NCBI GenBank assembly: GCA_033002965.1
Contig: JAURVB010012703.1
Span: forward strand, 108,752 to 172,751
Origin: Piper betle
Taxonomy: Eukaryota > Streptophyta > Magnoliopsida > Piperales > Piperaceae
DNA length: 64,000 nucleotides
Direction: 5' to 3'
Below are positions 24,401 to 38,339 of the stretch, piece by piece (the first letter of the stretch is position 1; the number at the start of each line of letters is the position of its first letter). The position numbers were made by a program, and so were the translations under genes. The notes under the pieces are model-generated. The model was given only the letters and a program-made list of their open reading frames with translations. It was not told the origin of the DNA and made no database searches.

Positions 24401-25892
24401 ATATTAAAATTAAGTTCACAATATTAGAGCTAGAATATGAAAATATTACATCCCTATAATCGGATGAAACAAGGCTTCGAAGGATACAACAGTGCTTGAT
24501 GCTTGCACTCTATTCAGTCCTAAAGGCTACCAAGAACTATCTGCCTCATCTATGGCATCTACATAAGGCTCCTCCACATCATCACCCAATAGTGGCGATG
24601 TAATCGGCTCATTCATGTAACCCCTACCATGGGATCCAGAGCCACATGACCTGCTCCTATGCTAAATTATCCAATGAAAACCATATTTATAGTCACAAAA
24701 GTTTTGAAAACACTAAATAATGTAGTTGATCTTATAGAATCATAATGCTCGACTGAAGTCCAAACTAATTGACTATAAAAAAACCCTAATTTGAATACTT
24801 TAAATTATAGAATTAAATTGTAACTTAAGAGTTATGAAAATTCAAATCTCAAGTTTAAGCAATGTCTAATCGTATTAACTCAATTATTACTTTACACATC
24901 TATTTTTAATCGTCACAAAATAATAAGTAATTTTAATTACTAATTTTAATCATTAATTTAAACAAATAAAATAAAATTTTGCTAGTAATAATATCACAAT
25001 CAATATTTAAAATCTTATATATGAACACCAATAAACAATAAACAATAAACATTCAACACCAATTATAATAAAATTTCAAATATAATCTAATTAATTTGTT
25101 TTTATAAAAAATTCCAACTACCCTAATTTTAAAAATATATCCAAAATAAAAATCATAAGCACAAAATAAACTCTAATATTAAATTTTTTTCCTAACAATA
25201 AACAATAAGCATTTAACAACAAATATAATAAAATTTTAAACATAATCACATTAATTAGTTTTAAAAAAATCTCACCTACAGTAATTCCAAAATATATATA
25301 AAAAAACAATCATAATTAATCACAAAATAAACCATAATTTTAAAATTTGTCAAAAAAATAAACAATAAAAGTTCAAGAACAATTAACAAACAACAACAAT
25401 CAATAATTTCAATCATAATAATATACTTATAAAAAAATAAAAACTTTAAAAACTAGAAAATTATACCTAAAATGTGTGTGAACCACAACGGCAACGACGA
25501 TGAACAAGGGTGATTGGCGGTGACGAGCTTAGGTTTAGGCTCCTTTTTTTGCTCTAATCGATATTTTGCGGATGAATTGGCAGCCACTAATGCGGTTGCA
25601 ATTTAAGTCATAAAACTTTCTACCAATTTGTGATCGCAACCACATTCACAAATTCGTTTCAAATTATTGTGCTTTGAAATTCAACTTAACAACCAATATG
25701 CGATCATAGTTACAAACTTCCGGTCACTAAATTAGTTGCTAAACAGTTACTAAACTATAGATATATTATGCAATAGGATTTGCAGTTGCAAAATGCTCGT
25801 AAAATTTACCCGTTTCTAATAGCGGTCACTAATTTGTGACAAGATTTAGTGGTCGCAAATTTTCGTTGTTGATGAGTGACATTCTACTAGTG

Positions 25893-28800
25893 ATGGATTC
25901 CCTCCCTAGGTCATTTGGTTCATTGGTATGATCAAAAACTTTTATACATGTGCTAATTTTGACTTAATAATTAATGTAATATGTATCTTCTTCATCTTTA
26001 TTATCTTCTTGAATTATCCTTGATAGGTAATTATTGGCTTACTCTTATTAAGAGTTTCATATTCTTTTACGTAAATTCTACAATTAGCTGATTAATCAAG
26101 TATTACTGCCTAATTCGATTGTGATTGCATGTACTTTGATATTATTCAAGTTTGAATTTATTGTGACTATTAGGAAAATAACTTTCAATGACACAAGTTC
26201 TGCCATCTTAAGTAGTCTTAATAAACGAAAATATAAAGTTTTTTGTCAATGACTCTGGTGAAGGATATGTTCCGACGTCTACTTTAAATACTTTTGTTCA
26301 TTTTAAATTTCTCCATGCTTAATGTGTGCAAATGATTTAGATAGTTTTATAAGTAATTCATCAAACACTAATTTGAATGAAGAGAATTTAATACTCATAT
26401 ATCAATTCATGTTGTAACTCTGGAAAATGATTATAATCCCTTATATTCTTCTCTCGTTTTTTACACACGAATAATATTATGGTAAAATGAAAATATATGG
26501 AATGGACGACCCTATTTATTTATGTAGAAATGTGCAAGATATATAGGGACCATGAACAAATTTTCAATCTCAATGTCTAAGATTAGGCAGTACATCCAAC
26601 GCGTACATTACATTAGATTAGTTTTTAGGGTTTAGGTTAATTAGTCGACTCGATAATTAGTGAAAAATATTGCCACCTCTATGAAGGAATATCATGCAGC
26701 TCATGTTTTCTCAAATACTCATCATATAACTGATCTATTGACAATACATATATTACATACGGTCTTCTATACGCATCCATATTCTTCAAAATTAGAAGTT
26801 GCTGTGTTTGGCGAGATTGAAAGCAAGCTGACACCACAGAGTACTGATATCACACTGCAAATATATACCAATTATTTTGTCCTTTGTAAAGAGGAAGAGT
26901 AAAGGCTTAAGATCAGAGCTCGTCTTCCATGCTGCATGCATGATATGCATGGAAAGTGACCACTCAAGATCCATCTCCGCAAGTGATCCAGCTAGCTGAT
27001 CATAAGATCCAAAATATTCAATTCACAAGTACAAAACCATACTGATTCCATAGAGCAAGCAAAATACTTTCTATCAATAACCTTTCAACAACAGATAATT
27101 TAGCTAACTTTTACTTCATCTATATATCTACTCCTTCTTACTATTACTGTATAAGAGGATGCAATGGATTCCAAAGTAGCTGGTGCCATTGAATCGTGAG
27201 GACGAAAGAAAAAGACAATACATGTAACACAGCCAACTACTTGTGCACACTTGCCAAGAAGCATCTCCCAACTACTTGTTCTCTTTAATTTTGTCATTTT
27301 TAATCAATTAAATTAGAAATAAGTTAAAGAATATGTAAAATGTTATCTTTTAGAGTTCTTTAATCAATTAAATTACAAATATGTAAGTTGAAGATGGAAA
27401 TTATTCCAAATCTTATAAAGATATTTGCAAATATTTACAAAATATGGTCTAATTCTTATTGATCAGATTATTTTTGGAATTACTTTATTCGTTACATTGA
27501 AACACGATAAAGATGGAAAACTTGATCAATATGGAAAACAAGAGGCGACAAACACTTATTTTTATTATTTTGTAATTTTTGGTCAATTAAATGAGAATAA
27601 ATTGAAGATGGAAAATGTTATCTTTTAGAGTTTTTTTCAAATCTTATTGATATTAATATTTTTGGAATTGTTAATTAATTAAATTAGAAAAATGATAAAG
27701 ATGGACAATGCGAGGTGATCAACACTTATTTTTATTATTTTCGTAATTTATTAATCAATTATATAATAAATTTGTTAAAGATGGACAATATTATCTTTTA
27801 TAATTTTTCAAATCTTAGAAAGGTTATTATTCTGTAATTTTTTATCAATGAAATTAGAAATATGATAAAGATGGGAAATTTATCTTTAAAATATTTTTCA
27901 AATGTTTTCAATATTATATTTTTCCGGAATTTTTTTAATTAACTCTATTAGAAATATGATAAAGATCGATAATAAGAATTGATAAACATGTAATTAATAT
28001 TATTATTTTCGTAATTTTTCAGTCAATTAAATTAGAAATATGATAAAAATCTTATCTTTTAGCATTTTTTTCTAAATTTTATTAATAATATTATTTTCAA
28101 GCTATTTTTAAAATTTTTGTAAATAGTAAAATATGTGTGCAAACTCCCATCTTCTTCAATATGTTCATCGGATTTGTAATTTAATTAATTAAAAGTTTCT
28201 AAAAATAATAAAATTTATTTTGCCAGATGCCTTTTAACTGAAGTAGAAGTCTAAGGATATTCTCAATTAGAATAAATATAACTAATATTTTAATTAGAAT
28301 ATACCAATTTCAAAAAATAATATATAATATTATATCAATAAAGTTTACTGTTGAATCCCAACTTACGTAATATAAACAAATTTAAAATAAAATATATAAT
28401 TAAATTTTAAATGGAGCTGGATTGTATTTTAAGTTGATTTAATTTTTTAAAATCTATAAAATTCAAAAAATGTGAGTCAATTTGAGTAGGGTTAATTAGA
28501 TTTCTAACAGAGATATTATCATTATAATGTTAACATATTAATTTTTAAAAAGATTTATAAAATACAAAAAGCATAAAATCAAATAGAATGTGCACAGTGC
28601 AACACGCTGGAATAATTTTAAAAAATCAGAACGGAATATATTTTTCAAAAAAATTAGTTTGAAGAAGTATAAAATACTTATTTGTAAGTTTTAAAATTAG
28701 AAAATTTAAAATATATTTATTTGTAAATATAATTAATATATATAAAAATATATATAATATATACAATTCCGCCCAACGCAACGCGTGGTATTCACCTACT

Positions 28801-31800
28801 TATAATATTGCTAATAATTTCCACAATGGCCATCTATCACATCATGGATCCATACGTACTATAATTCATCTTCCCAAATGAATGAAATTAAAGAGAACAG
28901 TTGACGAGAACGAACCGGAGGACATTTTCGTGACAATAGCCATCAATAATTAGGAATCAAGACGTTTCACCATTTTTAATGCATTTTGATATATATGTAT
29001 ATACACACATAGTATATATATGATCTAATGCTAACATGCAGGTACGTAATAACTCACGTAAAATTAAGAACTGAACAGAAGATACAGTTCAATTCCATTA
29101 TAATGAATGATGTTGCAGCCTGTAAGAAGAGACGCAGAACTGTGCTCATTGTAAGGTCAATTTCTTATCCCAGTTAAAATTTGTTGGTCTGATGATGAAA
29201 ATGACAGCGGGGAAGAAGAAGAAGATTAAAGGCGACACGAGAGCCGGCCGACATGCATGCCGTAAATATTATGGAAAGTGAGAAAGCACTGCACCATTTG
29301 TCTCCATTCCAGTAGTAGGTGGTTGTCACTGGTATCAGTCTTCTTCACCTTCACCCCTCCTTTTATAATCTTATTATTTGATTCATTTTGGTCTATCCCA
29401 CAATTTAATTTAAAAATATGGCATGGTATGGTGTATTACAGATCCTCGTCAAATTCACTATAGTTTAGCATTCATACCGTGTTAATTACCTCATACCCAG
29501 TTTTTTAATTTGAAAATTTTCCAAAATCTAATTTTTTATTGAAAATCACAATATTTTAACCGATATGAAATAAAATATCAATGGTAAAATTTATTTTAAA
29601 TATCTAGTACGATATTTTATTTATATATATTTTTAAACTTTGGTTGAACTCAATTCGACCAAATTGAAGTAACTGAAGTAAACATACCTTGTGGCTATAA
29701 ATTTTGTGTTACAGTGAGTGCTGTATTTAAAACTTTGATGTATTCATCAAGCTATCCCCTTCTTTGCTCATTATAATTACTCCCCCACTTTTTTCTTTTA
29801 CAAAAATCTCATTCTCTTTTTTCGAAGGTGAAAGTGATATAATTAGACAATGAAGAATTGCACAATATAGTCAAGTAGATAATAGTGCATTTCGAAATTG
29901 TACAAACACTAGATCATAACATGAACTTGAAAAGATAAGTTAATGGATTGATTAATGGGTCATGAAATTCATTGGCATTTCTATGTGCATAACCATCTAG
30001 ATATTCGTCAATGAATGAAAGAAAATTGGATCCATTCATCTCAATAGTTTTGATTGGTAGAAATTAGCTAAGAGGAGTCAAAGCATGCGAGCTATATATA
30101 AAGCAATGTCAACAAAAGGGGCTCAAGCTAATCTAGTTCAAGTTCTGATGTTTAGATTTTGTGATGTAACAGTTTATATATATACATGTGATTGGCCGGA
30201 AAGTATGGTTCTGGAAAACTCGTCTCTTGCTATCAGCTCTATTCATTGACTTCTCTTAATTATATGTATGCTTACGCATGCATGACTTGCTGTTATAGCT
30301 ATATCAGTATATATATATTTTATCAAAACATGCAAAGCTGAAATATTCCGAGTGCTGATGTATAATTAAGATCTGTTCATGATCACAGTTTTGGTTACAA
30401 GGTACATAAATAAATTTGCAAGTAAAAAGCTATCTTTATCCATCTTTTGGCTTTCTTTTTCCCATTGATGGCTGAGATAGCTACAAAGTCATCACTGGGC
30501 AAAAGCAGTTTCCTGAAGCTCATCACAAGCTTAAATTGAGATGAATTGATATTGTAATCTTTCATAACTCTGCAGCTTTAGATGTGTACTTACCCATGTG
30601 GAGCCTGGAGAATTTAGGGTTTTGTCGTGGCAATATTATGGACTTCTTTAATTCTATGCCAATGGAAGTAGATGGCTTGTGAAGTTTGCAACTTTACTCT
30701 TACTAAAAATCACTCAGAAGTTACCAAGTCATGCTTAGAGAGAATAGATGCTGCCATGACTCTTCATTGACTTTTAATGCAACAACTGCCCAACTGCACA
30801 CATATGCATATTTCAGAAGCTTGAGTCCAAATCTTTCTTATCATAATTCAAAGAATATAAATATGATGAGAGTTTCAATTAAATTAACTTACTCACATAA
30901 AAGTTTGAAATTATTTTTGCATATACTAACCAAGCTAGATAATTAGATACAAAATCAACATGACAATTAATATGAAAAACTAATATTGACCAAATCCTAG
31001 CTTACTTATATAGAATGACAGAAATTTCTCTTCTTCCAATTTACAAAATTAATACTAAATAACATTAGAAGGTAATATGAGGATGTGCAGTTGGAGTACT
31101 TGTACAACTACTGGGATAAAGAACTGCGTGGAGGGGAGCTTCTTGCAGGGAGTAGTTGCGTACAGAAGAATAGCTGGAGTTATCTACTGTGATAGTGAGA
31201 TATCTCTTAGGCTCCAACTTGTTCCATGAAAACCTCTCCAACACAATTTGGCACAGCAAAGCTGTGTGGTCCTAACCCTAGCTACTGGTTAGATATTTAA
31301 AGAAGCCAGTGCTTGGTCCCTCATCTACATGCCTTTGGACCTCATCATCCAAATGAGAAAGCTGTTTTCTCTTCATCTGTCTTCCATATATATAACCACA
31401 TGTTTGACTACCTAATCTAATCCCCAGCAAGAATATTATCCCTCTGCCAACGTTGGAGACTGTTGTGTTTATATGATCTTCAATGAATTTTCTGTTCCTT
31501 ACAATACCCATCAGTAATTAATTCGAAAAGGAGTTGTTGATGGAGAATCAAGAATCATATCTCTCATAAAAAAGACTTGTTTCAACCTTCTGTCTACTCC
31601 TTTTCTTCCCTATAAAGGTGTTGGTGAAAACCGATAGCACTGATCTGACATTATGTATTAGAAGTGATGAAAGCAAGCTAAAACCCACAAAAAATATCCA
31701 CATTCCAAAAAACATTTTTTTCACTATACTTGTCAGCATCTGAATTCCAACCATCTCTTAGAAATGGGTCAAATTTCATCTAAAAACTTAGCTATTAATT

Positions 31801-32440
31801 AGGTTAAAAATTTACCGAGAATTACCTATCCAATCATTCAATTGGAAGAGATGGGTAGATAGGTAGAAACCCAGTAAAAAACAAAGGTCGGAGCTAGCTT
31901 ACAGCAGGTGCAGTGAGCAGTTAAAATGAGGTCAAATCTGGTCGGTGAAGACGGTGATATTGAAGAAACAAACTTAGATGAAGGCGACAGGGCTAATACC
32001 AAACGTAATATCTTCAATGGCGTAATGGTTTTCGCATCTATTTGCTTCAAATGATGTGATATGAGATGACCTGACTTTGAAATTATTTGATAGGCGTGAA
32101 TCTGCACCACTTGTTTTGCGGTTGCATTGCACCGTCCCTATAGCTTTTGCCTCCTTTTCTTGGCTTCCTCTGGGTCTTGCTCGTGGAATTCCGGCATCTC
32201 TCCTTTTTCCCAAATCCATCATAGATTCTTCTTCCCTGTAGCTTCCCTCCTTCCTTCTTTCTTCTCCCAGGTCTTTTTGATGCTTTTTTCTCAGTGTACG
32301 GCCCTGATGGGTATGCACATATAAATATTTCAAGGGATTCTGTAGATGAATCCAAGGATTTTCATGTTCTAATTGCATCAGCGGTCGCACTGGAAACTTG
32401 TTTTCAATATCTGAAATGTATGAATTGAATTCTTCATTCA
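25893..32440. other. Gene-poor AT-rich intergenic region
   Basis: Over 6 kb without a gene I can support. It holds the degenerate repeat at 27.30-28.13 kb and many short A/T runs. Short frames (26660-26902, 29278-29463, 30731-30946, 31065-31511) show no domain, no splice-supported extension and no codon pattern that convinces me. The last part, about 32100-32450, is pyrimidine-rich on the plus strand and may be the 5' leader of the TCP gene. Confidence 0.5.
27295..28130. repeat. Degenerate AT-rich tandem repeat array
   Basis: Diverged units of roughly 100-190 bp share the words CAATTAAATTAGAAATATGAT, AAAGATGGACAAT, TTATCTTTTAGAGTTTTT, CAAATCTTATTGATATTA and ACACTTATTTTTATTATTTT. About six partial units can be followed. 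Confidence 0.75.
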
Positions 32441-32982
32441 CATGTAAGTTGATCTACTAATTCTGAATCTCTGTCTACTAGCAAGAAATCTGTTTAGATC
32501 ATCCATGTTCAGATAAGTACGAAAATTGTCCACTATTTTATAACACACAGTCGTGCTTTTATACATCGGTATGCTTTTTAGGAGGAGCTATATATGTTAG
32601 AAATACTCTAATGCCACATGTATACATACTCTAAACACCTTTCAATTTTTTCTATGTAAAGTTTATTGGAGGGTTGTGGTTATACCTTGATTTATAAAGT
32701 TCACTGAACTGCTGAACTGATCAGAGGTGATTGGATACCGTCATATGAATTTTGCTGGCAAATGAAAATTTCTGATGTCTATATTTTTTTCATTATACTA
32801 TGTTTCTTTTTCATGCTTTTAGAATTTGTTTGATCTAGCTAGGTTGAAGCAATTCTTCCACTCTCTTTTTAGTTAGTCAGTACACATGGACAACTATAAT
32901 AGTACGATACTACCATACTGTGCTAAAGGAACATAGAAAAACTGCATTAATAAATATTCAATTGGTGTGTTTGTTTTTGGTA

Positions 32983-34254
32983 ATGGGAAACACTTACAAG
33001 TCTGAAAAATTTTTGAACATAATTAGGACTTCAAGAGACCAGAAGGGGTCTTCAACCAGGCGAGATCAATGTATCGTTAATGGAGGGAAGGCTCCCAAAC
33101 CATCATCATCAAGCTCAAGGCCATGGCAGCTTACAAAGGATCCCCGGATAGTACGAGTAGCTCGCACATTTGGAGGTAAGGATAGGCACAGCAAAGTCTA
33201 CACGGTGAGAGGGTTGAGAGATAGAAGAGTAAGGCTTTCAGTTCAAACAGCAATCCAGTTGTATGATCTTCAAGACAGGCTTGGCTTGAACCAACCTAGC
33301 AAAGTGGTGGATTGGTTGCTAGAAGCTGCGCAACGAGACATAGACAAGCTTCCTCCCCTTCAAATGCCAATTGAAAACCTGGTTCAATTTGCTCAACCAA
33401 TGTTGGTACCCCAGGAAATGACCACCCCAAGCTTTGGTGGAGGCCATCCTTTTGCTCTAGCATCTGTAAAGACTATGCAAAATAGTGACACTGAGAATGG
33501 TACATGTCATCAAGCTGCTGATCATCAACATGACCTGCTGAGAACCAGTACAAGATCTTCATATAATATTTGGAGCTCAGACCATGGGCAGTTGATGAAG
33601 GATAAAAGCAAGCTCACTCTTGGTAAAGAAACCAACTGGCTCAAGATACAGGAAAACCAAGAGGGTTCAAGTAATGCTGTGAACCAAGGCTATCATATAA
33701 TGCCAGGCCAAACAACACTTGGGACAAGCTTTATGAACAATGCTCATGTTCCATATGCATCTTACTACCATTGGGAACCTCCATCAAGAACTTATGGGGT
33801 TGGATTGCCTTCACAACAAACAGAAGATCATCATAACAGTTCGACCACAATACCATCTAATTCAGGGTCTCAACTTCTCTTTTACCCATCTGGAATGCTG
33901 CCCCCCATATTGCCTTCTTATGTTAGCTCACCATCAGTAGATCAATTGGACTCCAAGCACATGATCAATCATGTTCAGATGCTAAACCCCAATTCCCAGA
34001 ATCTTCTTCCAAGTACTCCCATCGCCACTTCTCATGTTTACTCAATTTGCACTCCTTCCATGATACCCTTTCCGGTGAGCATAGCTGCCAGGCAGAAACA
34101 ACAACTTCCTGCAAATGATCATGGAACCAGAACAGTTGTTGAATCTCAGAGAAGTGACAATCATGTGTCTCCTGTGGCCCTTACAGTACCAGGAAGCTCC
34201 TTTAGAGAGAACCCAAAGGCTGATGCAGGATCAAATCCCCCTTCTTTTCTATAA
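32983..34254 (+). CDS. CIN-class TCP transcription factor (TCP5/13/17-like)
   Basis: A single uninterrupted frame. The TCP domain (about residues 58-115 from ATG 32983) has the basic region [20 protein letters not shown] followed by [20 protein letters not shown] and [20 protein letters not shown], which is the CIN-type basic helix-loop-helix pattern. The sequence after helix 2 (DKLPPL) favours the TCP5/13/17 subgroup over the miR319-regulated JAW genes, and I see no miR319-like site. Such factors act in the nucleus in leaf and petal growth and differentiation. The remainder is Ser/Asn/Gln/His-rich low-complexity. The start is uncertain: the frame is open back to ATG 32920, but the segment before 33019 is hydrophobic and unlike other TCPs. 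Relatives begin MI-SSR-like just where this sequence has ATA ATT AGG (33019). The TCP-domain substitutions Cys to Tyr and Pro to Gln are unusual but conservative in position. Confidence 0.87.
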   Translation: MGNTYKSEKFLNIIRTSRDQKGSSTRRDQCIVNGGKAPKPSSSSSRPWQLTKDPRIVRVARTFGGKDRHSKVYTVRGLRDRRVRLSVQTAIQLYDLQDRLGLNQPSKVVDWLLEAAQRDIDKLPPLQMPIENLVQFAQPMLVPQEMTTPSFGGGHPFALASVKTMQNSDTENGTCHQAADHQHDLLRTSTRSSYNIWSSDHGQLMKDKSKLTLGKETNWLKIQENQEGSSNAVNQGYHIMPGQTTLGTSFMNNAHVPYASYYHWEPPSRTYGVGLPSQQTEDHHNSSTTIPSNSGSQLLFYPSGMLPPILPSYVSSPSVDQLDSKHMINHVQMLNPNSQNLLPSTPIATSHVYSICTPSMIPFPVSIAARQKQQLPANDHGTRTVVESQRSDNHVSPVALTVPGSSFRENPKADAGSNPPSFL

Positions 34255-35104
34255 GCAAGGGTACCTAGTGTGGACCGTGTATTTGATAGTTGATAGTATG
34301 AATATTTGGATAAGGATAGTCTGATAGAATATATATTGATCATTATATGTTTATTATTTATGTGGGAAAATAGAATTTTGATTTGCAGGTTATAATACAT
34401 AAGGGTGAAATCTAGCTATTTGCTAGCTACTTTATTGATTGGATTGATATTGTTGAAGCTTGTATAAGAAAATGTTGTGTCATTTCAAATCAATTTAGAA
34501 GGTAGAGAAAGTTCATCATGTCGGCCTTATAATGACAATGGACTCCAAATTCATTATGTGCCCCTTAGCAATCCTTAAATACTGTTTTCATCTTCAGAAT
34601 AGACATTAATTAAGTGAATGGAAGAAAGATAGTACTGGCCAGTTAAAAATATATATCAGATAAGCGTGTATGACTTGTTCATGGCCAAATCAAATATTTC
34701 CGATTAAGCTGGTTATTATATTACCTTATTTCTTTTATTTATGACACTCAGCATGCAATATATATCAAATGTGTTTGTTATAAAAGGGCCTTGAATATAG
34801 GAATGACAATTTGTTTGGATATGTTAGGTTAGCTGTTAGCTAGTTAAATTACCATCTCTATTGATCTTCTTGTAATTGTAGGGGATGTGTGAATAGTTAT
34901 AGGATCATACATATCTAAGAGATAACCAATATTATAGATAACTTATGATTAAATGCAAGCAAAAAAAAACCCTATGCCATTGTAATTTGTCATAAATGTG
35001 TCACTAGACATTAACATTTTTTAGACTAAACCTTGGTTATAAAGATCTTGACCATCTCCTTGATCATTCTTTTCTCCAGCTTGTTGTGATTTACTTTTTC
35101 TCTA
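34255..35104. other. 3' region of the TCP gene and intergenic DNA
   Basis: AT-rich, no coding potential recognised. The first few hundred bases should include the 3' untranslated region. Confidence 0.5.
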
Positions 35105-37305
35105 CACTAATAAAAAATTGGTCTTCAGCAATCAGAAATTCCAGTTACTGAAGACCATAATCCGATCGCTAATAATATTTACGACCACCAAAACTGGTCA
35201 CAGTAGATCGTGTTGCTGATAACATTTGTGACCAAAAAGAAAATCTGATCGCAAAGTAACAATCGGATGTGCCCGTTCAGTTCGGTTTCAAAACTAGCGA
35301 TCGAGTGAGCAGTCGAAATGCTGATTGCAGAATTTGTTGCAATCGGGATTTCGGTTGCAAATTCGGTTTCAACTTCAATTCATGACCAATTTCTTTCCGG
35401 TCAGTAAACATTTGCGACCATCCTCTAGTCGCAAAGGGAACACAAGCTTGTCACAACCTGGTTGCAAAATAAATTAAAAATATTTAAAATAATTATTGTT
35501 TTTATTTTAAATTATCTGTTTAATAACAAAATATTATAAATAAATAGATATGATGGCAAAAAATATATAAAAACATAGTTAAATCTAAAATATAATAAAA
35601 TATTTAATGTCAAATGTCTATTACAAAGAAAACACTATCTATATCGAGGGAGGGGCTGAAGGATCATGAGGGGCATATCAGGGTTATAATCACCAAGACC
35701 ATGACGCGTTCTCTACATATGATCATCATATGGTGAAACATACAAGCATACAAGCGTCCAAAGTAGCAGTAATGGACTGAACAAGTCTGATCATCTCTAG
35801 TCCAAGTCGTCCTCCCTCAGTTGCTAGTTTCTCTTGTCAAGAAGCTGGGTAAGTTGCCAGTCACGGGCCTCAACCTCCACCCTCATCTCCTCTCTCATCC
35901 TCGTGATCATGTCCACCTGAAACCAAGCTCGACCGATCTTCCTCTACATAGTCTGCGAGTTCCCCTCTGTGCAATTGTGTGACTGCAATTGTGTGAGCTG
36001 CTGCATCATTTGCTTGCTTTATCATCCCTTTATATAATTTGGGGGTTGCCTCGAAAAAGGCAAGTTGTGCCCGTGGCTCAATCTCTGACCTCCATATATA
36101 TTTTGCCTAAACCAAAATTAAATAACTTTACAAACTAGGTAATATATTTTTCATGTGTATATAATATAAATTAAATATTAGCTGTAATTCATCATCCACT
36201 CTCTACAACATATGTCCCTAAGATCAGGAGGTACGTTAACCCACGTCGGATATGATCCATAGAACTTTTCTTTAATTGTGACACTAATATGCCTTGGCAT
36301 ACTTTGCTCAAGAAGTTTATAAAATTCACAATATAATTAGAATATACTCATCTCAAATTGGCATTAAAATTAAATTCACAATATTAGTGTAAGAATATGA
36401 AAACATTACCTTATTGTAACTGAAGAAAACAAGGTTTCGGAAGATACAACAATCATCAACATCTGCGGTCTATTCGGTCCTTGAGACTGCCAAGAATTAC
36501 GTGTCTCGTCGGTGGCATTTGCATAAAGCTCTTCCACATCATCATCCAATAGGGTGTAGTGTATGCACATCTGGTGGCGATGCAATTGACTCATCAACGT
36601 GACCCACTCCCACACCAAATTGATCAACGACCACGAGTCATATCTAAAGTAAAAACACTAATCAACTACTAGGAAAACACTAATTTTAATAGTTGAGCTT
36701 ATATATCCAAACTATATTGCAAAATAAATCCAAAATAATAATCATAATCACAAAATAAACTCTAATTTTAAAATTTTCTCATAATAAAAAACTATAAATA
36801 TTCAACAATAATGCACAAACAACAACAATCAATTCTATCATAATCATTATTTTAAATCTTATATATAAAGAACATTAAAATATTTCAAACATAATCAAAT
36901 TAATTAGTTTTGCAAAAATTTGAAATAACCTAATTTCAACATATATCCAAAAGAACAATCATAATCACAAAACAAATCCTAATTTTAAAAATTTGTCATA
37001 ATAATTAACAATAAACATTTAACAATAATTAACAAACAACACAAATCAATAATTTCATATTCATTACTTTAAATCTTATTAACAAACGATCACATGGAAT
37101 TAGCGACCGTTTACAATAGTTACAATGATTCGGTCGCTAATTTAGTCACTAAATGATTATTAAACCATAGATATACCTTGTGACCTTCTTTGCACTCGCA
37201 AGACAGTTGCAAAAGTTGTTGTTTCAATGAGGTCATTATTTAGCGACCAGATTTTGCAATCGTAAACTCTGGTTATTAATTAGCGATTTTTTACTAATAC
37301 TAATG
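35105..37305. mobile_element. Second CACTA element of the same family, shorter
   Basis: The left end CACTAATAAAAAATTGGTC matches the first element's left end closely. The right end is ragged (TTTTTTACTAATACTAATG), so its border is approximate. The interior is homologous to the first element, including the Ptta-like stretch and the AATTTGGGG...CTCGAAAAAGGC region, but lacks the 180-bp array. Subterminal GCGACC/GGTCGC words occur at both ends. It carries no intact transposase. Confidence 0.78.
35930..36630 (-). pseudogene. Plant En/Spm transposase-family relic in the second CACTA element
   Basis: Translation of the minus strand near 36300-36210 gives SVTIKEKFYGSYPTWVNVPP then DLRDICCREWM, parallel to the copy in the first element (SVTFKGKFHGPYPRWTNVPP). 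Upstream, 36627-36406 reads LDDDVEELYANATDETRNSW, also matched in the first element. Frames are broken between the blocks. Confidence 0.68.
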
Positions 37306-38330
37306 ATCATGTATGACCATAGTTTAAAAAAAATTTACTCAAAGAACTCTCCTAAAGTCTATCATGTAATTTGTCAAATCAAACTCCATTGATGACTATA
37401 CATTAATTGATTTTACCGTTAATTCTATAAGTCAAATCATAAATGTCATAAAAATAAATTAAATCAATATTTTTAACTAGTATAAGTGTCAAAAGAATAG
37501 TATAAGTAACTATTTATTTACATAATTAAAATTTTAATATAAATTACTCTAAGTTTCACGTTTTAAAGTATATTTATGATTATTGGATGAAATTGAAACG
37601 AATGGCAGCATATATATCCAGTAAGACAAAAGATGGATTGCACGAGTTCCAAGAAGGCAAAAGAAAAGCAAGTGGGCAAAGCAAACCACAAAACGAAGGC
37701 ATGTGTAAAAGAGTGAGTTCCCTTCCCTTTCACTGGCTGGTCCCATTCCCATAAAGAAGAAGCTTTTTATTTCCATAACCCTTAAAGAAGAAGTTAGGCA
37801 ATAGGCATGAAAAGGGTCTCAAAGCAGAAAGGGACTACACATTCCCTTCTAAAATGGTCCCTCTCACTAACCATCCTGATTAACATCACCCCATTTCTCC
37901 CTAATGTAATTGCAATCCATATCCATGAATAATTTAGTCCCGGGTCAAAGCATCATACTTACACGTGGCACTTGTATTGGAGAGGGTCCTATTAAATCCA
38001 AAAAGATTGAGCACAATGTTAATATATCTCTTATTTTTGACAACCTTGATGCTAAGATGTATCATGACATCAAGAGTTTATTCTCCTCATTAGACCTTTG
38101 GTCTTTTATCGGAGAACTATGGTAAAAGAGAGCATAAAACAAGTGTAACCAAAAATTTATACTTCTCATGCATTATGATATTCTTTTTATACAAAAAATA
38201 TTAAGTAAAGAATATTTTTGTATACTATGTTGAACATTCTCCTCAAAGCTGGCAACTTACAATTTTCTAAATTTTAATTTCTTTCCCTCTTGCTGAACCC
38301 CTAACCCAATATATTGACAGACAGTCAAGC
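37306..38330. other. Intergenic, nothing recognised
   Basis: AT-rich DNA between the second CACTA element and the LINE relic. A frame at 37910-38125 could be an upstream part of the LINE, but I see no diagnostic motif in it. Confidence 0.4.
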
Positions 38331-38339
38331 ATCTCCTTA

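Larger units (their letters stand above)
21222..25892. mobile_element. CACTA (En/Spm-type) transposon, degenerate
   Basis: The left end is CACTAGTAAAAAATTGG and the right end, read on the minus strand, is CACTAGTAGAATG. Flanking trinucleotides are TTG and ATG, so the 3-bp target duplication is imperfect or has mutated. Subterminal regions carry many GCGACC / GGTCGC-type words in both orientations, as in other CACTA elements. The interior shares long stretches with the element at 35.1-37.3 kb, including a transposase-family fragment at 24.0-24.4 kb. No intact transposase is present, so the copy is non-autonomous. Confidence 0.82.

Noticed and set aside
31974..32441. 155-residue minus-strand frame upstream of the TCP gene
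   Set aside because: No recognisable domain; it is antisense to a pyrimidine-rich stretch that fits the TCP 5' leader better.
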